Shown piece by piece: positions 6,072 to 13,026 of a DNA stretch of 13,026 nt. A model generated the notes under the pieces. The model was not told the DNA's origin. It did no database searches and saw only the letters and a program-made list of their open reading frames with translations. Made by a program: the position numbers and the translations under genes. The stretch covers positions 1 to 13,026 of the forward strand of contig CAKRRX010000067.1 of the NCBI GenBank assembly GCA_934394595.1, in the 5' to 3' direction. The stretch is from an uncultured Blautia sp. Its GTDB lineage: Bacteria > Bacillota > Clostridia > Lachnospirales > Lachnospiraceae. Position 1 is the stretch's first letter. Each line of letters begins with the position of its first letter.

Positions 6072-6898
6072 AATGCTTCACCTACCTTCTCCAAATCTGC
6101 CATAGCCTGTGCGTACTCTTCGTCATTCGGGGCTTTTCCGTGCCAGCCCACCTGGTTCTCCATAAAGGAAACACCCTTACCTTTTACGGTCTTCATAATG
6201 ATAGCGGTAGGCATTCCCTTGGTAGCTTTGGCTTCATCCAGGGCAGCGCGCAGCTGTGCCATATCGTTGCCATCGGCAACATTGATCACATGGAAATTAA
6301 ATGCTTCAAATTTCTTGTCGATAGGATATGGAGAGCATACATCCTCTACATTTCCATCGATCTGCAGACCATTATTGTCCACGATCACAACAAGATTATC
6401 CAGTTTTCTGGCACCTGCGAACATAGCGGCTTCCCATACCTGTCCTTCCTGGATCTCACCATCACCAAGAAGTGTATATACGCGATAGTTCTCATCACTC
6501 AGTTTTGCAGAAAGTGCCATACCTACTGCTGCAGAAATTCCCTGTCCAAGGGAACCGCTTGACATGTCAACACCCGGGATATGTTTCATATCCGGATGTC
6601 CCTGAAGGTAAGATCCAAGATGGCGCAGAGTAGTCAGATCCTCTTTCGGGAAATATCCTCTCTCTGCCAGCACAGAATACAGGCCTGGTGCTGTGTGTCC
6701 TTTGGAAAGGACAAAACGGTCACGGTCAGCCTTCTTCGGATCCTTAGGATCGATGTTCAGTTCCTCAAAATAAAGATATGTAAACAGATCAGCAGCTGAT
6801 AAGGATCCGCCCGGATGGCCGGCTTTTGCTGCATGAAGTGCAGTTACGATATCCTTACGGACTTCGTTTGCAATTTTCTGAAGCTCTAAATTCTCCAT
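6059..6898 (-). CDS. Transketolase, N-terminal half
   Basis: This 279-residue subunit binds the pyrophosphate end of thiamine diphosphate. The signature LLGDGEIQEGQVWEAAMFA runs from about residue 143, and Asn176 in VDNNGLQIDG completes the GDG-X(about 30)-N metal/cofactor motif. Conserved histidines His28 (AGHPGGSLS), His68 (SKGHTAPGLY) and His101 (LQGHPD) line the active site of transketolases. With the C-half it makes the complete enzyme of the non-oxidative pentose phosphate pathway. AAGGAG lies eight bases before the ATG. It is 17 bp downstream of the transaldolase gene in the same operon and overlaps the C-half start. Split transketolases are common in anaerobic Firmicutes and archaea, so the split is natural and not a frameshift. 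Confidence 0.95.
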   Translation of the reverse strand: MENLELQKIANEVRKDIVTALHAAKAGHPGGSLSAADLFTYLYFEELNIDPKDPKKADRDRFVLSKGHTAPGLYSVLAERGYFPKEDLTTLRHLGSYLQGHPDMKHIPGVDMSSGSLGQGISAAVGMALSAKLSDENYRVYTLLGDGEIQEGQVWEAAMFAGARKLDNLVVIVDNNGLQIDGNVEDVCSPYPIDKKFEAFNFHVINVADGNDMAQLRAALDEAKATKGMPTAIIMKTVKGKGVSFMENQVGWHGKAPNDEEYAQAMADLEKVGEALCQK

Positions 6899-6915
6899 TA
6901 TGAATTCTCCTTTTA

Positions 6916-7569
6916 TTATTCACCAAATACTGCTTTATAATCATTCTGGAATTTGACGATTCCTGCGTCAGTCAGTGGATGATGAGTCATCTGCTCAAGA
7001 ACCTTAAATGGAACAGTTGCAATGTCTGCACCAGCAAGAGCGCACTGGGTAACATGCATTGGATGACGAACGCTTGCTGCGATGATCTCTGTATCAATGC
7101 CTGCTACAGCAAACATGTCAGCGATCTGGCGAATCAGCTCAACGCCGTCTGTGGAAATATCATCCAGTCTTCCAAGGAATGGGGAAACATAAGTAGCACC
7201 TGCTCTTGCAGCCAGAAGTGCCTGGTTTGCACTGAAGATCAGAGTTACATTTGTCTTGATTCCCTCTTTGGAAAGAACCTTAACAGCTTTCAGGCCTTCG
7301 CAGGTCATTGGAATCTTAACAACCATATTCGGATGGATCTTAGCGATCTCACGGCCCTCACGGATCATTCCCTCAGCATCTGTAGTAGTAGCTTTTACCT
7401 CTCCACTGATCGGTCCGTCAACGATCTCGGTGATCTCTTTGATAACTTCATTGAAATCTCTTCCCTCTTTTGCAATCAGGGATGGATTTGTAGTTACTCC
7501 GCAAATAATCCCCATATCGTTAGCTGCTTTGATATCCTCTACCTTCGCTGTGTCAATAAAAAATTTCAT
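6916..7569 (-). CDS. tal: Transaldolase, small type (fructose-6-phosphate aldolase-like family)
   Basis: This 217-residue TIM-barrel enzyme belongs to the short transaldolase/FSA group. Asp6 (FIDTA), the GVTTNPSLI motif (24-32) and the Schiff-base Lys85 (MVVKIPMT) are present. Fructose-6-phosphate aldolase of E. coli has Gln59 and Tyr131 where true transaldolases have Glu and Phe. Here the matching residues are Glu57 and Phe131, so transaldolase is the better call. It would exchange a three-carbon unit between sedoheptulose 7-phosphate and glyceraldehyde 3-phosphate, working with the transketolase encoded directly downstream. AGGAGG lies nine bases before the ATG. It is the first gene of the operon, with its promoter at 7612-7639. 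Confidence 0.92.
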   Translation of the reverse strand: MKFFIDTAKVEDIKAANDMGIICGVTTNPSLIAKEGRDFNEVIKEITEIVDGPISGEVKATTTDAEGMIREGREIAKIHPNMVVKIPMTCEGLKAVKVLSKEGIKTNVTLIFSANQALLAARAGATYVSPFLGRLDDISTDGVELIRQIADMFAVAGIDTEIIAASVRHPMHVTQCALAGADIATVPFKVLEQMTHHPLTDAGIVKFQNDYKAVFGE

Positions 7570-7611
7570 GATTTTAACCCTCCTGAATAGATCTCTTAAT
7601 GTGATGATTCT

Positions 7612-7639
7612 ATTATAGCAGACTAAGAAAACAGGTCAA
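7612..7639 (-). promoter_or_regulatory. Promoter of the transaldolase-transketolase operon
   Basis: On the minus strand TTGACC (7634-7639) and TATAAT (7612-7617) are 16 bp apart, with a TG extended -10 motif (TGCTATAAT). The predicted start is near 7605, about 36 nt before the transaldolase ATG. AT-rich palindromes lie just upstream. Confidence 0.8.
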
Positions 7640-7652
7640 GCCATCCTGTGTT

Positions 7653-7697
7653 TTATTAATAATTTTCTTATTAATAAATATAAAGTTTTATTAATGT
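7653..7697. promoter_or_regulatory. Repeated AT-rich palindromes, candidate operator or UP element
   Basis: The perfect palindrome TTATTAATAA occurs at 7653-7662 and 7668-7677. A variant lies at 7688-7697 (8 of 10), and a fourth copy at 7788-7797 (9 of 10). Centres of the first three are 15 and 20 bp apart. The first two lie at about -48 to -72 of the transaldolase promoter. They may be sites for the neighbouring LacI-type regulator, or may simply act as an UP element for RNA polymerase. The background here is very AT-rich, so chance is a real alternative. Confidence 0.4.
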
Positions 7698-7823
7698 TTT
7701 TCTCAATCGTCACATTCTTATCAATTCAGTTTTTGCTGTAAAAATCAGTTTTTTCTAAAATTGCAATCTGCTCTTTTCCAGAATTTATTATTAATATTTC
7801 TTTTTTGGTTATTTATTTAAAAC

Positions 7824-8948
7824 TTATTTTTCGTCATTTTTACCAGAACATGTGTCCGGCTTGTCAGTCCTTGCGTACCCCGTTGTCCGGCGTACCACTA
7901 CCTTGGGTGTATACTCGATGTTGTAAAGGCTGGTGGGGCGTATTCCCTCTCCGAACCTGCTGACTGTATCGATCTTGCGGATAATAATATCACAGGCGTC
8001 CCTGCCTTTCAGGGCTACGAAATGATCAATAGTCGTCAGAGAGATTCTGCGGATCCCGGAGTAGAAAATATTATCACAGCCGATGACCGACACATCCTTT
8101 GGAACCTTTATTTTCGCATCCTGCAGTGCATCCACTGCGCCAATAGCCATCATATCATTCTGCCCGGCAATTGCGGTAAAAGGTTTTCCATCTTCCAAAA
8201 GAGATTTGGTCAGTGCATATCCCATGGAATATTCCGAATCCGTCTTTGGATTTTTCCGGTCTACTGATTCATCTGCGGCCTTTATGATCACATGTCCATG
8301 AAGACCTTCTTTTTCAAATTCCTTCACAAACCCATCCACGCGCTTGGAACGCTGCCACTGCCGCCTGGTAAGAGGCGGGGTGATAAACGCCACATCCCGA
8401 TGCCCAAGATCCAGCAGGTGTCTGGCCATAAGTCTTCCCACCTCGGTATTATCCTGATTAATGGCATCTACTGTAGAAATTTTTTCTTTGTTGCTAATGA
8501 TCACCAGTGGAATATCTCTTGCCATTTCTTCCACCTGAGCCAGATAATCCGGATGGGGATTGCAGGCATAAATGATTCCCTGGGGTGCCATGGCCCGGAT
8601 CATCCGCAGATACTTTTCCTCCAGTTTCGCATCTCTTTGGGTATTACAGATAAACACACCATAGCCCCGCTCATTTGCCACTGCTTCAATTCCCTGAAGC
8701 AGCAGTACATAATAAGGGCTTGTGATGGTAGGACAAAAAACAACGATCAGTTTTTCTTTTTTGCTTTCTTTTTTGTTCTTATGACCCGGCAGGGTGTAGC
8801 CAAGGTCACGCGCGGCTTTTTCCACCTTTTCCACGGTTTCCCTGGAAAAAGAGACATTGTATTTATGGTTCAGCACCATAGATACCGTTGCCTGGGAAAC
8901 GCCTGCTTCCCTTGCCACATCAGAGGATGTAGGCTTTTTTCGTGCCAA
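7824..8948 (-). CDS. LacI/GalR-family transcriptional regulator
   Basis: This 374-residue DNA-binding protein has an N-terminal LacI helix-turn-helix (SSDVAREAGVSQATVSMVLN, about residues 8-27). A short basic linker follows (about 55-66), and then a periplasmic-binding-protein-like sensor domain starting at LIVVFCPTITSPYY (67-80), which normally binds a sugar or sugar phosphate. The usual hinge sequence with Ala-Arg-x-Leu is missing and replaced by a lysine-rich stretch. I choose the TTG at 8948, because GGAGG lies eight bases upstream; an in-frame GTG three codons earlier overlaps that ribosome-binding site. It begins 28 bp after recR with no visible terminator, so it may be co-transcribed with recR. 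It sits directly upstream of the transaldolase operon, its likely target. Confidence 0.9.
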   Translation of the reverse strand: MARKKPTSSDVAREAGVSQATVSMVLNHKYNVSFSRETVEKVEKAARDLGYTLPGHKNKKESKKEKLIVVFCPTITSPYYVLLLQGIEAVANERGYGVFICNTQRDAKLEEKYLRMIRAMAPQGIIYACNPHPDYLAQVEEMARDIPLVIISNKEKISTVDAINQDNTEVGRLMARHLLDLGHRDVAFITPPLTRRQWQRSKRVDGFVKEFEKEGLHGHVIIKAADESVDRKNPKTDSEYSMGYALTKSLLEDGKPFTAIAGQNDMMAIGAVDALQDAKIKVPKDVSVIGCDNIFYSGIRRISLTTIDHFVALKGRDACDIIIRKIDTVSRFGEGIRPTSLYNIEYTPKVVVRRTTGYARTDKPDTCSGKNDEK

Positions 8949-8976
8949 GGCACTCACCTCCAGTCGCAGTTTTTTA

Positions 8977-9573
8977 TCACAGCTCCACTCTGCCTTCCAG
9001 TGCGCGAAGCAGTGTCACCTCATCAATATACTCCAGGTCACCGCCTACCGGAACTCCACTGGCAATACGACTCACCTTGATTCCGGTAGGTTTGATCAGT
9101 TTGCTGATATACATGGCTGTGGTCTCTCCATCCAGACTGGAATTGGTTGCAATGATCACTTCTTTTACATCTCCCTGAAGACGCATGATCAGCTCCTTCA
9201 GGCGGATGTCATCAGGGCCTATGCCAAGCATTGGGGATATAGCCCCATGAAGTACATGATATACCCCTTCGAATTTGCCTGTTTTCTCATAAGCAGCAAG
9301 ATCCCTGGTATTTTCCACCACCATAATGGTCGTATGATCCCTTTTAGGGTTGCTGCAGATGGGGCAAAGTTCTTTGTCCGTAAGGGTATAACAGCACTTG
9401 CAGTACTGCACATTGTTCCTGGCATCTGTGATGGAACCAGTAAGCTGTGCCACCTGCTCCTTTGGCATGTTCATAATATGAAATGCCAGACGCTGGGCAG
9501 ATTTCGCACCAATTCCCGGAAGATGGGAAAGCTGCTCGATCAGCTTATTGATATGACTGCTGTAGTATTCCAT
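8977..9573 (-). CDS. recR: Recombination mediator protein RecR
   Basis: This 198-residue protein has the family's usual length. It contains a helix-hairpin-helix (LPGIGAKSAQRLAFHI, 18-33), a four-cysteine zinc site (Cys58, Cys61, Cys70, Cys73), a Toprim domain beginning at TTIMVVENTRDLAAYE (81-96), and a C-terminal Walker B-like region (TGIKVSRIASGVPVGGDLEY, 163-182). RecR forms a ring clamp and works with RecO (and RecF) to load RecA on single-stranded gaps during recombinational repair. Its ATG overlaps the ybaB stop by one base (TGATG), showing tight coupling. The dnaX-ybaB-recR order is conserved across many bacteria. Confidence 0.97.
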   Translation of the reverse strand: MEYYSSHINKLIEQLSHLPGIGAKSAQRLAFHIMNMPKEQVAQLTGSITDARNNVQYCKCCYTLTDKELCPICSNPKRDHTTIMVVENTRDLAAYEKTGKFEGVYHVLHGAISPMLGIGPDDIRLKELIMRLQGDVKEVIIATNSSLDGETTAMYISKLIKPTGIKVSRIASGVPVGGDLEYIDEVTLLRALEGRVEL

Positions 9574-9929
9574 CAGAACGGAAGGCCTCCTCCAAGGCCT
9601 CCCAGTCCACCGGTAAGTTTGGACATAACAGCCTGATTTTCCTGTTCAACCTTGCGAAGTGCCTCATTGGTCGCTGCAACGATAAGGTCCTCCAGCATCT
9701 CAATATCATCCGGATCTACTACTTCTTCTGCAAGCTTCACCTTAGTCACTTCTCTCTTACCGGAAATCGTCACCTCCACAGCGCCTCCTCCTGCTGTGGC
9801 AGTAAACTCTTTTTCCTCAAGAGCTTTCTGATTTTCTTCCATCTGACGCTGCATTTTCTGTGCCTGCTTCATCAGATTATTCATATTTCCCGGCATACCC
9901 ATGCCTGGAAATCCTCCACGCTTTGCCAT
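9573..9929 (-). CDS. YbaB/EbfC family nucleoid-associated protein
   Basis: This 118-residue small protein has a Gly/Met-rich N-terminus ([26 protein letters not shown] begins the protein) and a helical, charged stretch. Conserved beta strands follow ([20 protein letters not shown], about 48-67) and then [21 protein letters not shown]. The C-terminus is glycine-rich. YbaB/EbfC proteins are dimeric DNA-binding proteins of the nucleoid. The start at 9929 is set by GGAGG eight bases upstream; an in-frame ATG 14 codons earlier lacks this and precedes the site. It lies between dnaX (60 bp gap) and recR (one-base overlap), as in Bacillus subtilis (yaaK). Confidence 0.95.
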   Translation of the reverse strand: MAKRGGFPGMGMPGNMNNLMKQAQKMQRQMEENQKALEEKEFTATAGGGAVEVTISGKREVTKVKLAEEVVDPDDIEMLEDLIVAATNEALRKVEQENQAVMSKLTGGLGGLGGGLPF

Positions 9930-9989
9930 TGCAAAATCCTCCTTGTTTTTTTGCTGATACAGGAAATCCATTTATTCACTGTACCAAAT

Positions 9990-11606
9990 TCAGTCTATGT
10001 CATCCGGATCTTCTTCTATTACCACATCCATGTGGATATTTTCCCGGATAGCCTGATCCACGGTTACCTGCGCAAGATTGGTCTGATTATGTTCCCGCGC
10101 AACCAGCATTTTCAGTTCCACCTCTTTGCCTGTCTGTGCTGCAATGATCCTTTTCAGTTCTTCCTCTGCCTCAGGATTATCCACATAGGTCTTGCCAAGA
10201 AAATCCTGAAATTCCACATACAGTACTGGAGAACCTGTCTCACCATTATATTTTGGAATAGATTTTTGCAGCATCTGCTTGAACATGCCGGTGGTCTGTC
10301 CTATGATAATCTTCCAGCTTGCCACGATTTTCTGCAGGTCCTCCGGTGCTGCTTTTGCAGGCTTCACAGGCTGTTCTGCTACTCCCACAGCGTCCGGCAC
10401 AGCTGTCACACTGCCTGCATTTCCCTGCTGGACGATCACCTGCTGCACAGGTCTTTCCTCCATACGTTGCTCCAGTACCCTGATTCTGTCCAGGACAGAA
10501 TCCAGGTTAGTTTCCATAGCAGGACGGCACAGCTTGATCAATGCAATCTCTATCAGGACTCTTTTTTGAGTGGAATACCGGATCTGACTGGACAGGTCTG
10601 ATAAAATACGGATATAACGCATCAGTGTTTCCACATCTACCATTTCACTTTCTTCTCTGAGAAGCTTCAGGTTCTCAGAAGACACATCAATGGCCTCTTC
10701 CGGATTCTCTGAAGTCTTCACCAGAAGGAGATTTCGCAGATACCAGGTAAAATCTCCCACAAACTGTCCCAGCTCCCTGCCGCCTACGATCAGATCTTCC
10801 AGTGTGCGGATAGCGCCTGTCACATCGCCTCTTAAAATCTGGCGGAGAAGATGGCTGAACACTTCTGTGTCAACTGCGCCCAGCACTTCCAGCACCTTAT
10901 CATAGGTCAGTGTCTCCCCCAGATAAAATGCAATACACTGGTCCAAAAGGCTCAGTGCATCTCGCATAGAGCCATCGCCGGCCTTTGCCACATAGCGAAG
11001 TGCTTTTTCTTCAGCCTGGACGTTCTCGATCTTAAGCAGCTGATCCAGCCTGTCTGCAATAGTATCGATGGAAATACGGTGAAAATCGTATCTCTGACAT
11101 CTGGACATGATGGTGATGGGAATCTTGTGTGCCTCTGTGGTGGCAAGAATGAAGATAACATAAGAGGGAGGTTCCTCCAGTGTTTTCAGCAGGGCATTAA
11201 AAGCCCCGGGTGAAAGCATGTGAACCTCGTCTATAATGTAAACCTTATATTTTCCCTCTGTAGGGCGGTAGGCCACCTCCTCACGGATCTCACGGATATT
11301 GTCAACACCATTGTTGGATGCTGCATCGATCTCGATCACGTTCATGGAGGTTCCGGCCTGTATCGCCTTACACATCTCACACTCTCCACAGGGGCTTCCA
11401 TTTACCGGATGCTGGCAGTTCACCGCCTTGGCCAGGATCTTTGCCACAGTCGTCTTACCGGTACCACGGGTACCGCAGAACAGATAGGCATGTCCGATAC
11501 GGTCTGCCTTGATCTGGTTTGTCAGTGTGGTAACAATATGATCCTGTCCCTTGACATCGTCAAAATTATCCGGCCTAAATTTCCGGTAAAGAGCAGTATA
11601 GCTCAT
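9990..11606 (-). CDS. dnaX: DNA polymerase III subunit gamma/tau
   Basis: This 538-residue AAA+ clamp-loader subunit has a Walker A motif (GTRGTGKT, 45-52), four zinc-binding cysteines (Cys64, Cys73, Cys76, Cys79) and Walker B (VYIIDEVH, 122-129). Sensor 1 is LATTE (154-158) and the SRC arginine-finger motif is at 168-170. The first about 360 residues form the motor and collar region; the rest is the poorly conserved tau-like tail that contacts other replisome parts. The length is close to Bacillus DnaX. I saw no E. coli-type slippery A-run that would make a shorter gamma form, though I did not scan exhaustively. AAAGGAG precedes the ATG by ten bases. pfkA lies 30 bp upstream on the same strand, so the two are probably in one transcript. 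Confidence 0.97.
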   Translation of the reverse strand: MSYTALYRKFRPDNFDDVKGQDHIVTTLTNQIKADRIGHAYLFCGTRGTGKTTVAKILAKAVNCQHPVNGSPCGECEMCKAIQAGTSMNVIEIDAASNNGVDNIREIREEVAYRPTEGKYKVYIIDEVHMLSPGAFNALLKTLEEPPSYVIFILATTEAHKIPITIMSRCQRYDFHRISIDTIADRLDQLLKIENVQAEEKALRYVAKAGDGSMRDALSLLDQCIAFYLGETLTYDKVLEVLGAVDTEVFSHLLRQILRGDVTGAIRTLEDLIVGGRELGQFVGDFTWYLRNLLLVKTSENPEEAIDVSSENLKLLREESEMVDVETLMRYIRILSDLSSQIRYSTQKRVLIEIALIKLCRPAMETNLDSVLDRIRVLEQRMEERPVQQVIVQQGNAGSVTAVPDAVGVAEQPVKPAKAAPEDLQKIVASWKIIIGQTTGMFKQMLQKSIPKYNGETGSPVLYVEFQDFLGKTYVDNPEAEEELKRIIAAQTGKEVELKMLVAREHNQTNLAQVTVDQAIRENIHMDVVIEEDPDDID

Positions 11607-11636
11607 CTATGGAAAACTCCTTTCTGATAACAGGAA

Positions 11637-12719
11637 TCAATCTCCAAAGCTGATGCCGATCTGCTTGGCAGCCTTCACGGTCTGATCTTTCGGAGAAACC
11701 ATCTTAAGCTTACCTGCGCAGTCTGCCAGAGGAACTCGCTTGATCTTGCCGTTTACCACACCGATCATAATGCCATACTCACCGTCAAGGATCGCCTCTG
11801 CAGCACCTGCACCGATTCTTGTGGAAAGTACGCGGTCATATGCGCACGGTGCGCCGCCGCGCTGTGTGTGTCCCGGAACTGTGATACGAACCTCTGCCCC
11901 CAGCTCTTCTGTGATTCTGTCTGCAATTTCATAAGAAACGGAAGGATACTTCTTGGCACGTTCTTCCAGCTTCTTCTTGTAATCTTTCCTTGACAGGACT
12001 GCATCTTCTTTTGAGATGGCACCTTCTGCCACTGCAAGGATGGTAAAACGCTTACCTGCTTTGGATCTCTTCTGGATGGCAGCTACTACTTTCTTAATAT
12101 CATATGGGATTTCCGGAATCAGGATAATATCTGCACCTCCTGCAATACCGGCATGAAGTGTAAGGCTTCCTACCTTGTGTCCCATTACTTCCACAATAAA
12201 CACACGGCCATGAGATGCTGCCGTTGTGTGGATGCAGTCAATTGCATTGGTCGCAATGTTCACTGCACTCTGGAAACCAAATGTCATATCGGTACCCCAG
12301 ATATCATTATCAATAGTCTTGGGAAGGTGGATGATATTTAATCCCTCTTCTCTTAAAAGATTGGCTGTCTTTTGCGTACCATTTCCTCCCAGAATCACCA
12401 GACAATCCAGGCAAAGCTTGTAATAGGTCTGCTTCATGGCTTCTACCTTGTCCAGCCCTTTCTCATCCGGGACACGCATCAGCTTGAACGGCTGTCTGGA
12501 TGTGCCCAGGATCGTGCCGCCCTGAGTCAGGATTCCAGAAAAATCTTTGGATGTAAGCATACGGTATTTTCCATAGATGAGTCCTTTATAACCATCGTCA
12601 AAACCGTAAACTTCCAAGTCATCAATACTGTTGGTAAGCCCTTTTACCACACCTCTCATGGTGGCATTCAAAGCCTGACAGTCACCGCCGCTTGTCAATA
12701 AGCCGATTCTTTTAATCAT
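11637..12719 (-). CDS. pfkA: 6-phosphofructokinase (group III-like)
   Basis: This 360-residue enzyme phosphorylates fructose 6-phosphate to the 1,6-bisphosphate, the committing step of glycolysis. Visible motifs are LTSGGDCQALNA (8-19), the phosphoryl-donor loop GGNGT (111-115), PKTIDND (133-139) with the catalytic Asp137, the substrate loop MGHKVG (179-184) and PGHTQRGG (282-289). Gly at the fourth position of GGNG points to ATP as donor, while pyrophosphate enzymes have Asp there. The Lys before TIDND is seen in pyrophosphate enzymes and group III ATP enzymes. The usual Asp of GGDG is Asn here. The start is the second in-frame ATG, which follows GGAGGG by five bases; the earlier ATG at 12731 overlaps that site. 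It is first in the pfkA-dnaX-ybaB-recR run. Confidence 0.94.
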   Translation of the reverse strand: MIKRIGLLTSGGDCQALNATMRGVVKGLTNSIDDLEVYGFDDGYKGLIYGKYRMLTSKDFSGILTQGGTILGTSRQPFKLMRVPDEKGLDKVEAMKQTYYKLCLDCLVILGGNGTQKTANLLREEGLNIIHLPKTIDNDIWGTDMTFGFQSAVNIATNAIDCIHTTAASHGRVFIVEVMGHKVGSLTLHAGIAGGADIILIPEIPYDIKKVVAAIQKRSKAGKRFTILAVAEGAISKEDAVLSRKDYKKKLEERAKKYPSVSYEIADRITEELGAEVRITVPGHTQRGGAPCAYDRVLSTRIGAGAAEAILDGEYGIMIGVVNGKIKRVPLADCAGKLKMVSPKDQTVKAAKQIGISFGD

Positions 12720-12778
12720 AGTACCCTCCATTTCCGTGCCTTGTCATTTGCACCTTTTAGTCGCATCAGGTATGTCCA

Positions 12779-12797
12779 TGTCTGCAAAATACAGACA
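12779..12797 (-). promoter_or_regulatory. Small hairpin in the pfkA leader
   Basis: TGTCTG (12779-12784) and CAGACA (12792-12797) form a 6-bp stem with a seven-base loop in the leader between the proposed pfkA promoter and its start codon. No U-tract follows. It could be a weak mRNA structure or an operator half-site pair; nothing more can be said. Confidence 0.3.
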
Positions 12798-12814
12798 AAG
12801 GCTTGCGTTTAATT

Positions 12815-12843
12815 ATTATATAATATTTCACAGTTTCACACAA
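12815..12843 (-). promoter_or_regulatory. Probable pfkA operon promoter
   Basis: On the minus strand TATAAT (12815-12820) lies 17 bp after TTGTGT (12838-12843). The -10 is perfect and the -35 is moderate. The predicted start is near 12808, giving a leader of about 90 nt to the pfkA ATG. Confidence 0.55.
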
Positions 12844-12926
12844 CATTTAATTTTGAGTTTCTAACTGCGTCACCCTCGCACAGGCAAAATCCATGCAAAA
12901 TTCAGCTTCCAAAATTTCCAAATATC

Positions 12927-12955
12927 TTGACAAATACAAGAAAACAGTCTATACT
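12927..12955 (+). promoter_or_regulatory. Consensus promoter of the SRP RNA gene
   Basis: TTGACA (12927-12932) and TATACT (12950-12955) are separated by exactly 17 bp. The predicted start, about 12961-12963, coincides with the beginning of the SRP RNA sequence. This near-perfect housekeeping promoter fits an abundant stable RNA. Confidence 0.9.
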
Positions 12956-12960
12956 TAAAT

Positions 12961-13026
12961 TCCGCGCAGCCGGGGAGATAGCGGTGCCCTGTACCTGCAA
13001 TCCGCTACAGCAGGGGTGATGCCAAT
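12961..13026 (+). ncRNA. ffs: Signal recognition particle RNA, large bacterial type (5' part, cut by window end)
   Basis: The sequence GGGGAGATAGCGGTGCCCTG (12972-12991), followed by TACCTGCAATCCGCT, closely matches the 5' Alu domain of the Bacillus scRNA as I remember it (GGGGAGGTAGCGGTGCCCTGT, then ...GCAATCCGCT). AGCGG (12980-12984) can pair with CCGCT to form the expected Alu-domain helix. The RNA binds the Ffh protein and targets membrane and secreted proteins during translation; the Alu domain is typical of Firmicutes SRP. The gene runs off the right edge, so the Ffh-binding tetraloop is not visible. It is divergent from pfkA. Confidence 0.92.

Noticed and set aside
8292..9636. Plus-strand open frames antisense to the LacI regulator, recR and ybaB (262 and 259 codons)
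   Set aside because: These are shadows of three clearly identified genes, with low-complexity Cys/His-rich translations and no family resemblance.

Overview
The window looks like chromosomal DNA from a spore-forming, gut-type Clostridia, most likely Lachnospiraceae (Blautia/Dorea/Ruminococcus-like). The reasons are the moderate GC content, a YyaC-type sporulation protein, a DUF5711 propeller protein, a LysM membrane protein, a split transketolase with a small transaldolase, and a large Alu-containing type of SRP RNA. This is inferred from gene content and not tested by search.

Layout, left to right. (1) 1-326 has no gene. Read on the minus strand it holds two A-tract-rich, near-consensus promoters and a boxA-like leader, as expected just upstream of an rRNA operon lying off the left edge. 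(2) 327-2426 is a small minus-strand unit, DUF5711 protein then CvpA, with its own promoter. (3) 2413-3867 is a LysM membrane protein with an unusual cytosolic domain. (4) 4098-4640 (+) is yyaC, with a complete MITE-like inverted repeat on its right (4647-4813) and a degenerate end of the same repeat on its left (4039-4058). (5) 4888-7639 is a minus-strand non-oxidative pentose-phosphate operon: transaldolase, transketolase N-half, transketolase C-half. It is followed by a highly structured, repeat-like element (4935-5125) and then a Rho-independent terminator. (6) 7824-12719 is a minus-strand run: pfkA, dnaX, ybaB, recR, and a LacI-family regulator. (7) 12961-13026 (+) is the 5' end of the SRP RNA gene (ffs/scr), divergent from pfkA with a consensus promoter.

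How the genes work together. pfkA and the transaldolase/transketolase genes supply glycolysis and sugar-phosphate interconversion. The LacI-type regulator sits between the two groups and is a natural candidate to control the pentose-phosphate operon through repeated AT-rich palindromes upstream of its promoter. dnaX-ybaB-recR is the conserved replication and repair cluster found beside the SRP RNA gene in Bacillus; here pfkA lies between them and the RNA gene is flipped. I see no phage, CRISPR, toxin-antitoxin or defence system. The most intriguing non-coding item is the 4935-5125 element, which can form a pseudoknot and has a competing alternative stem.
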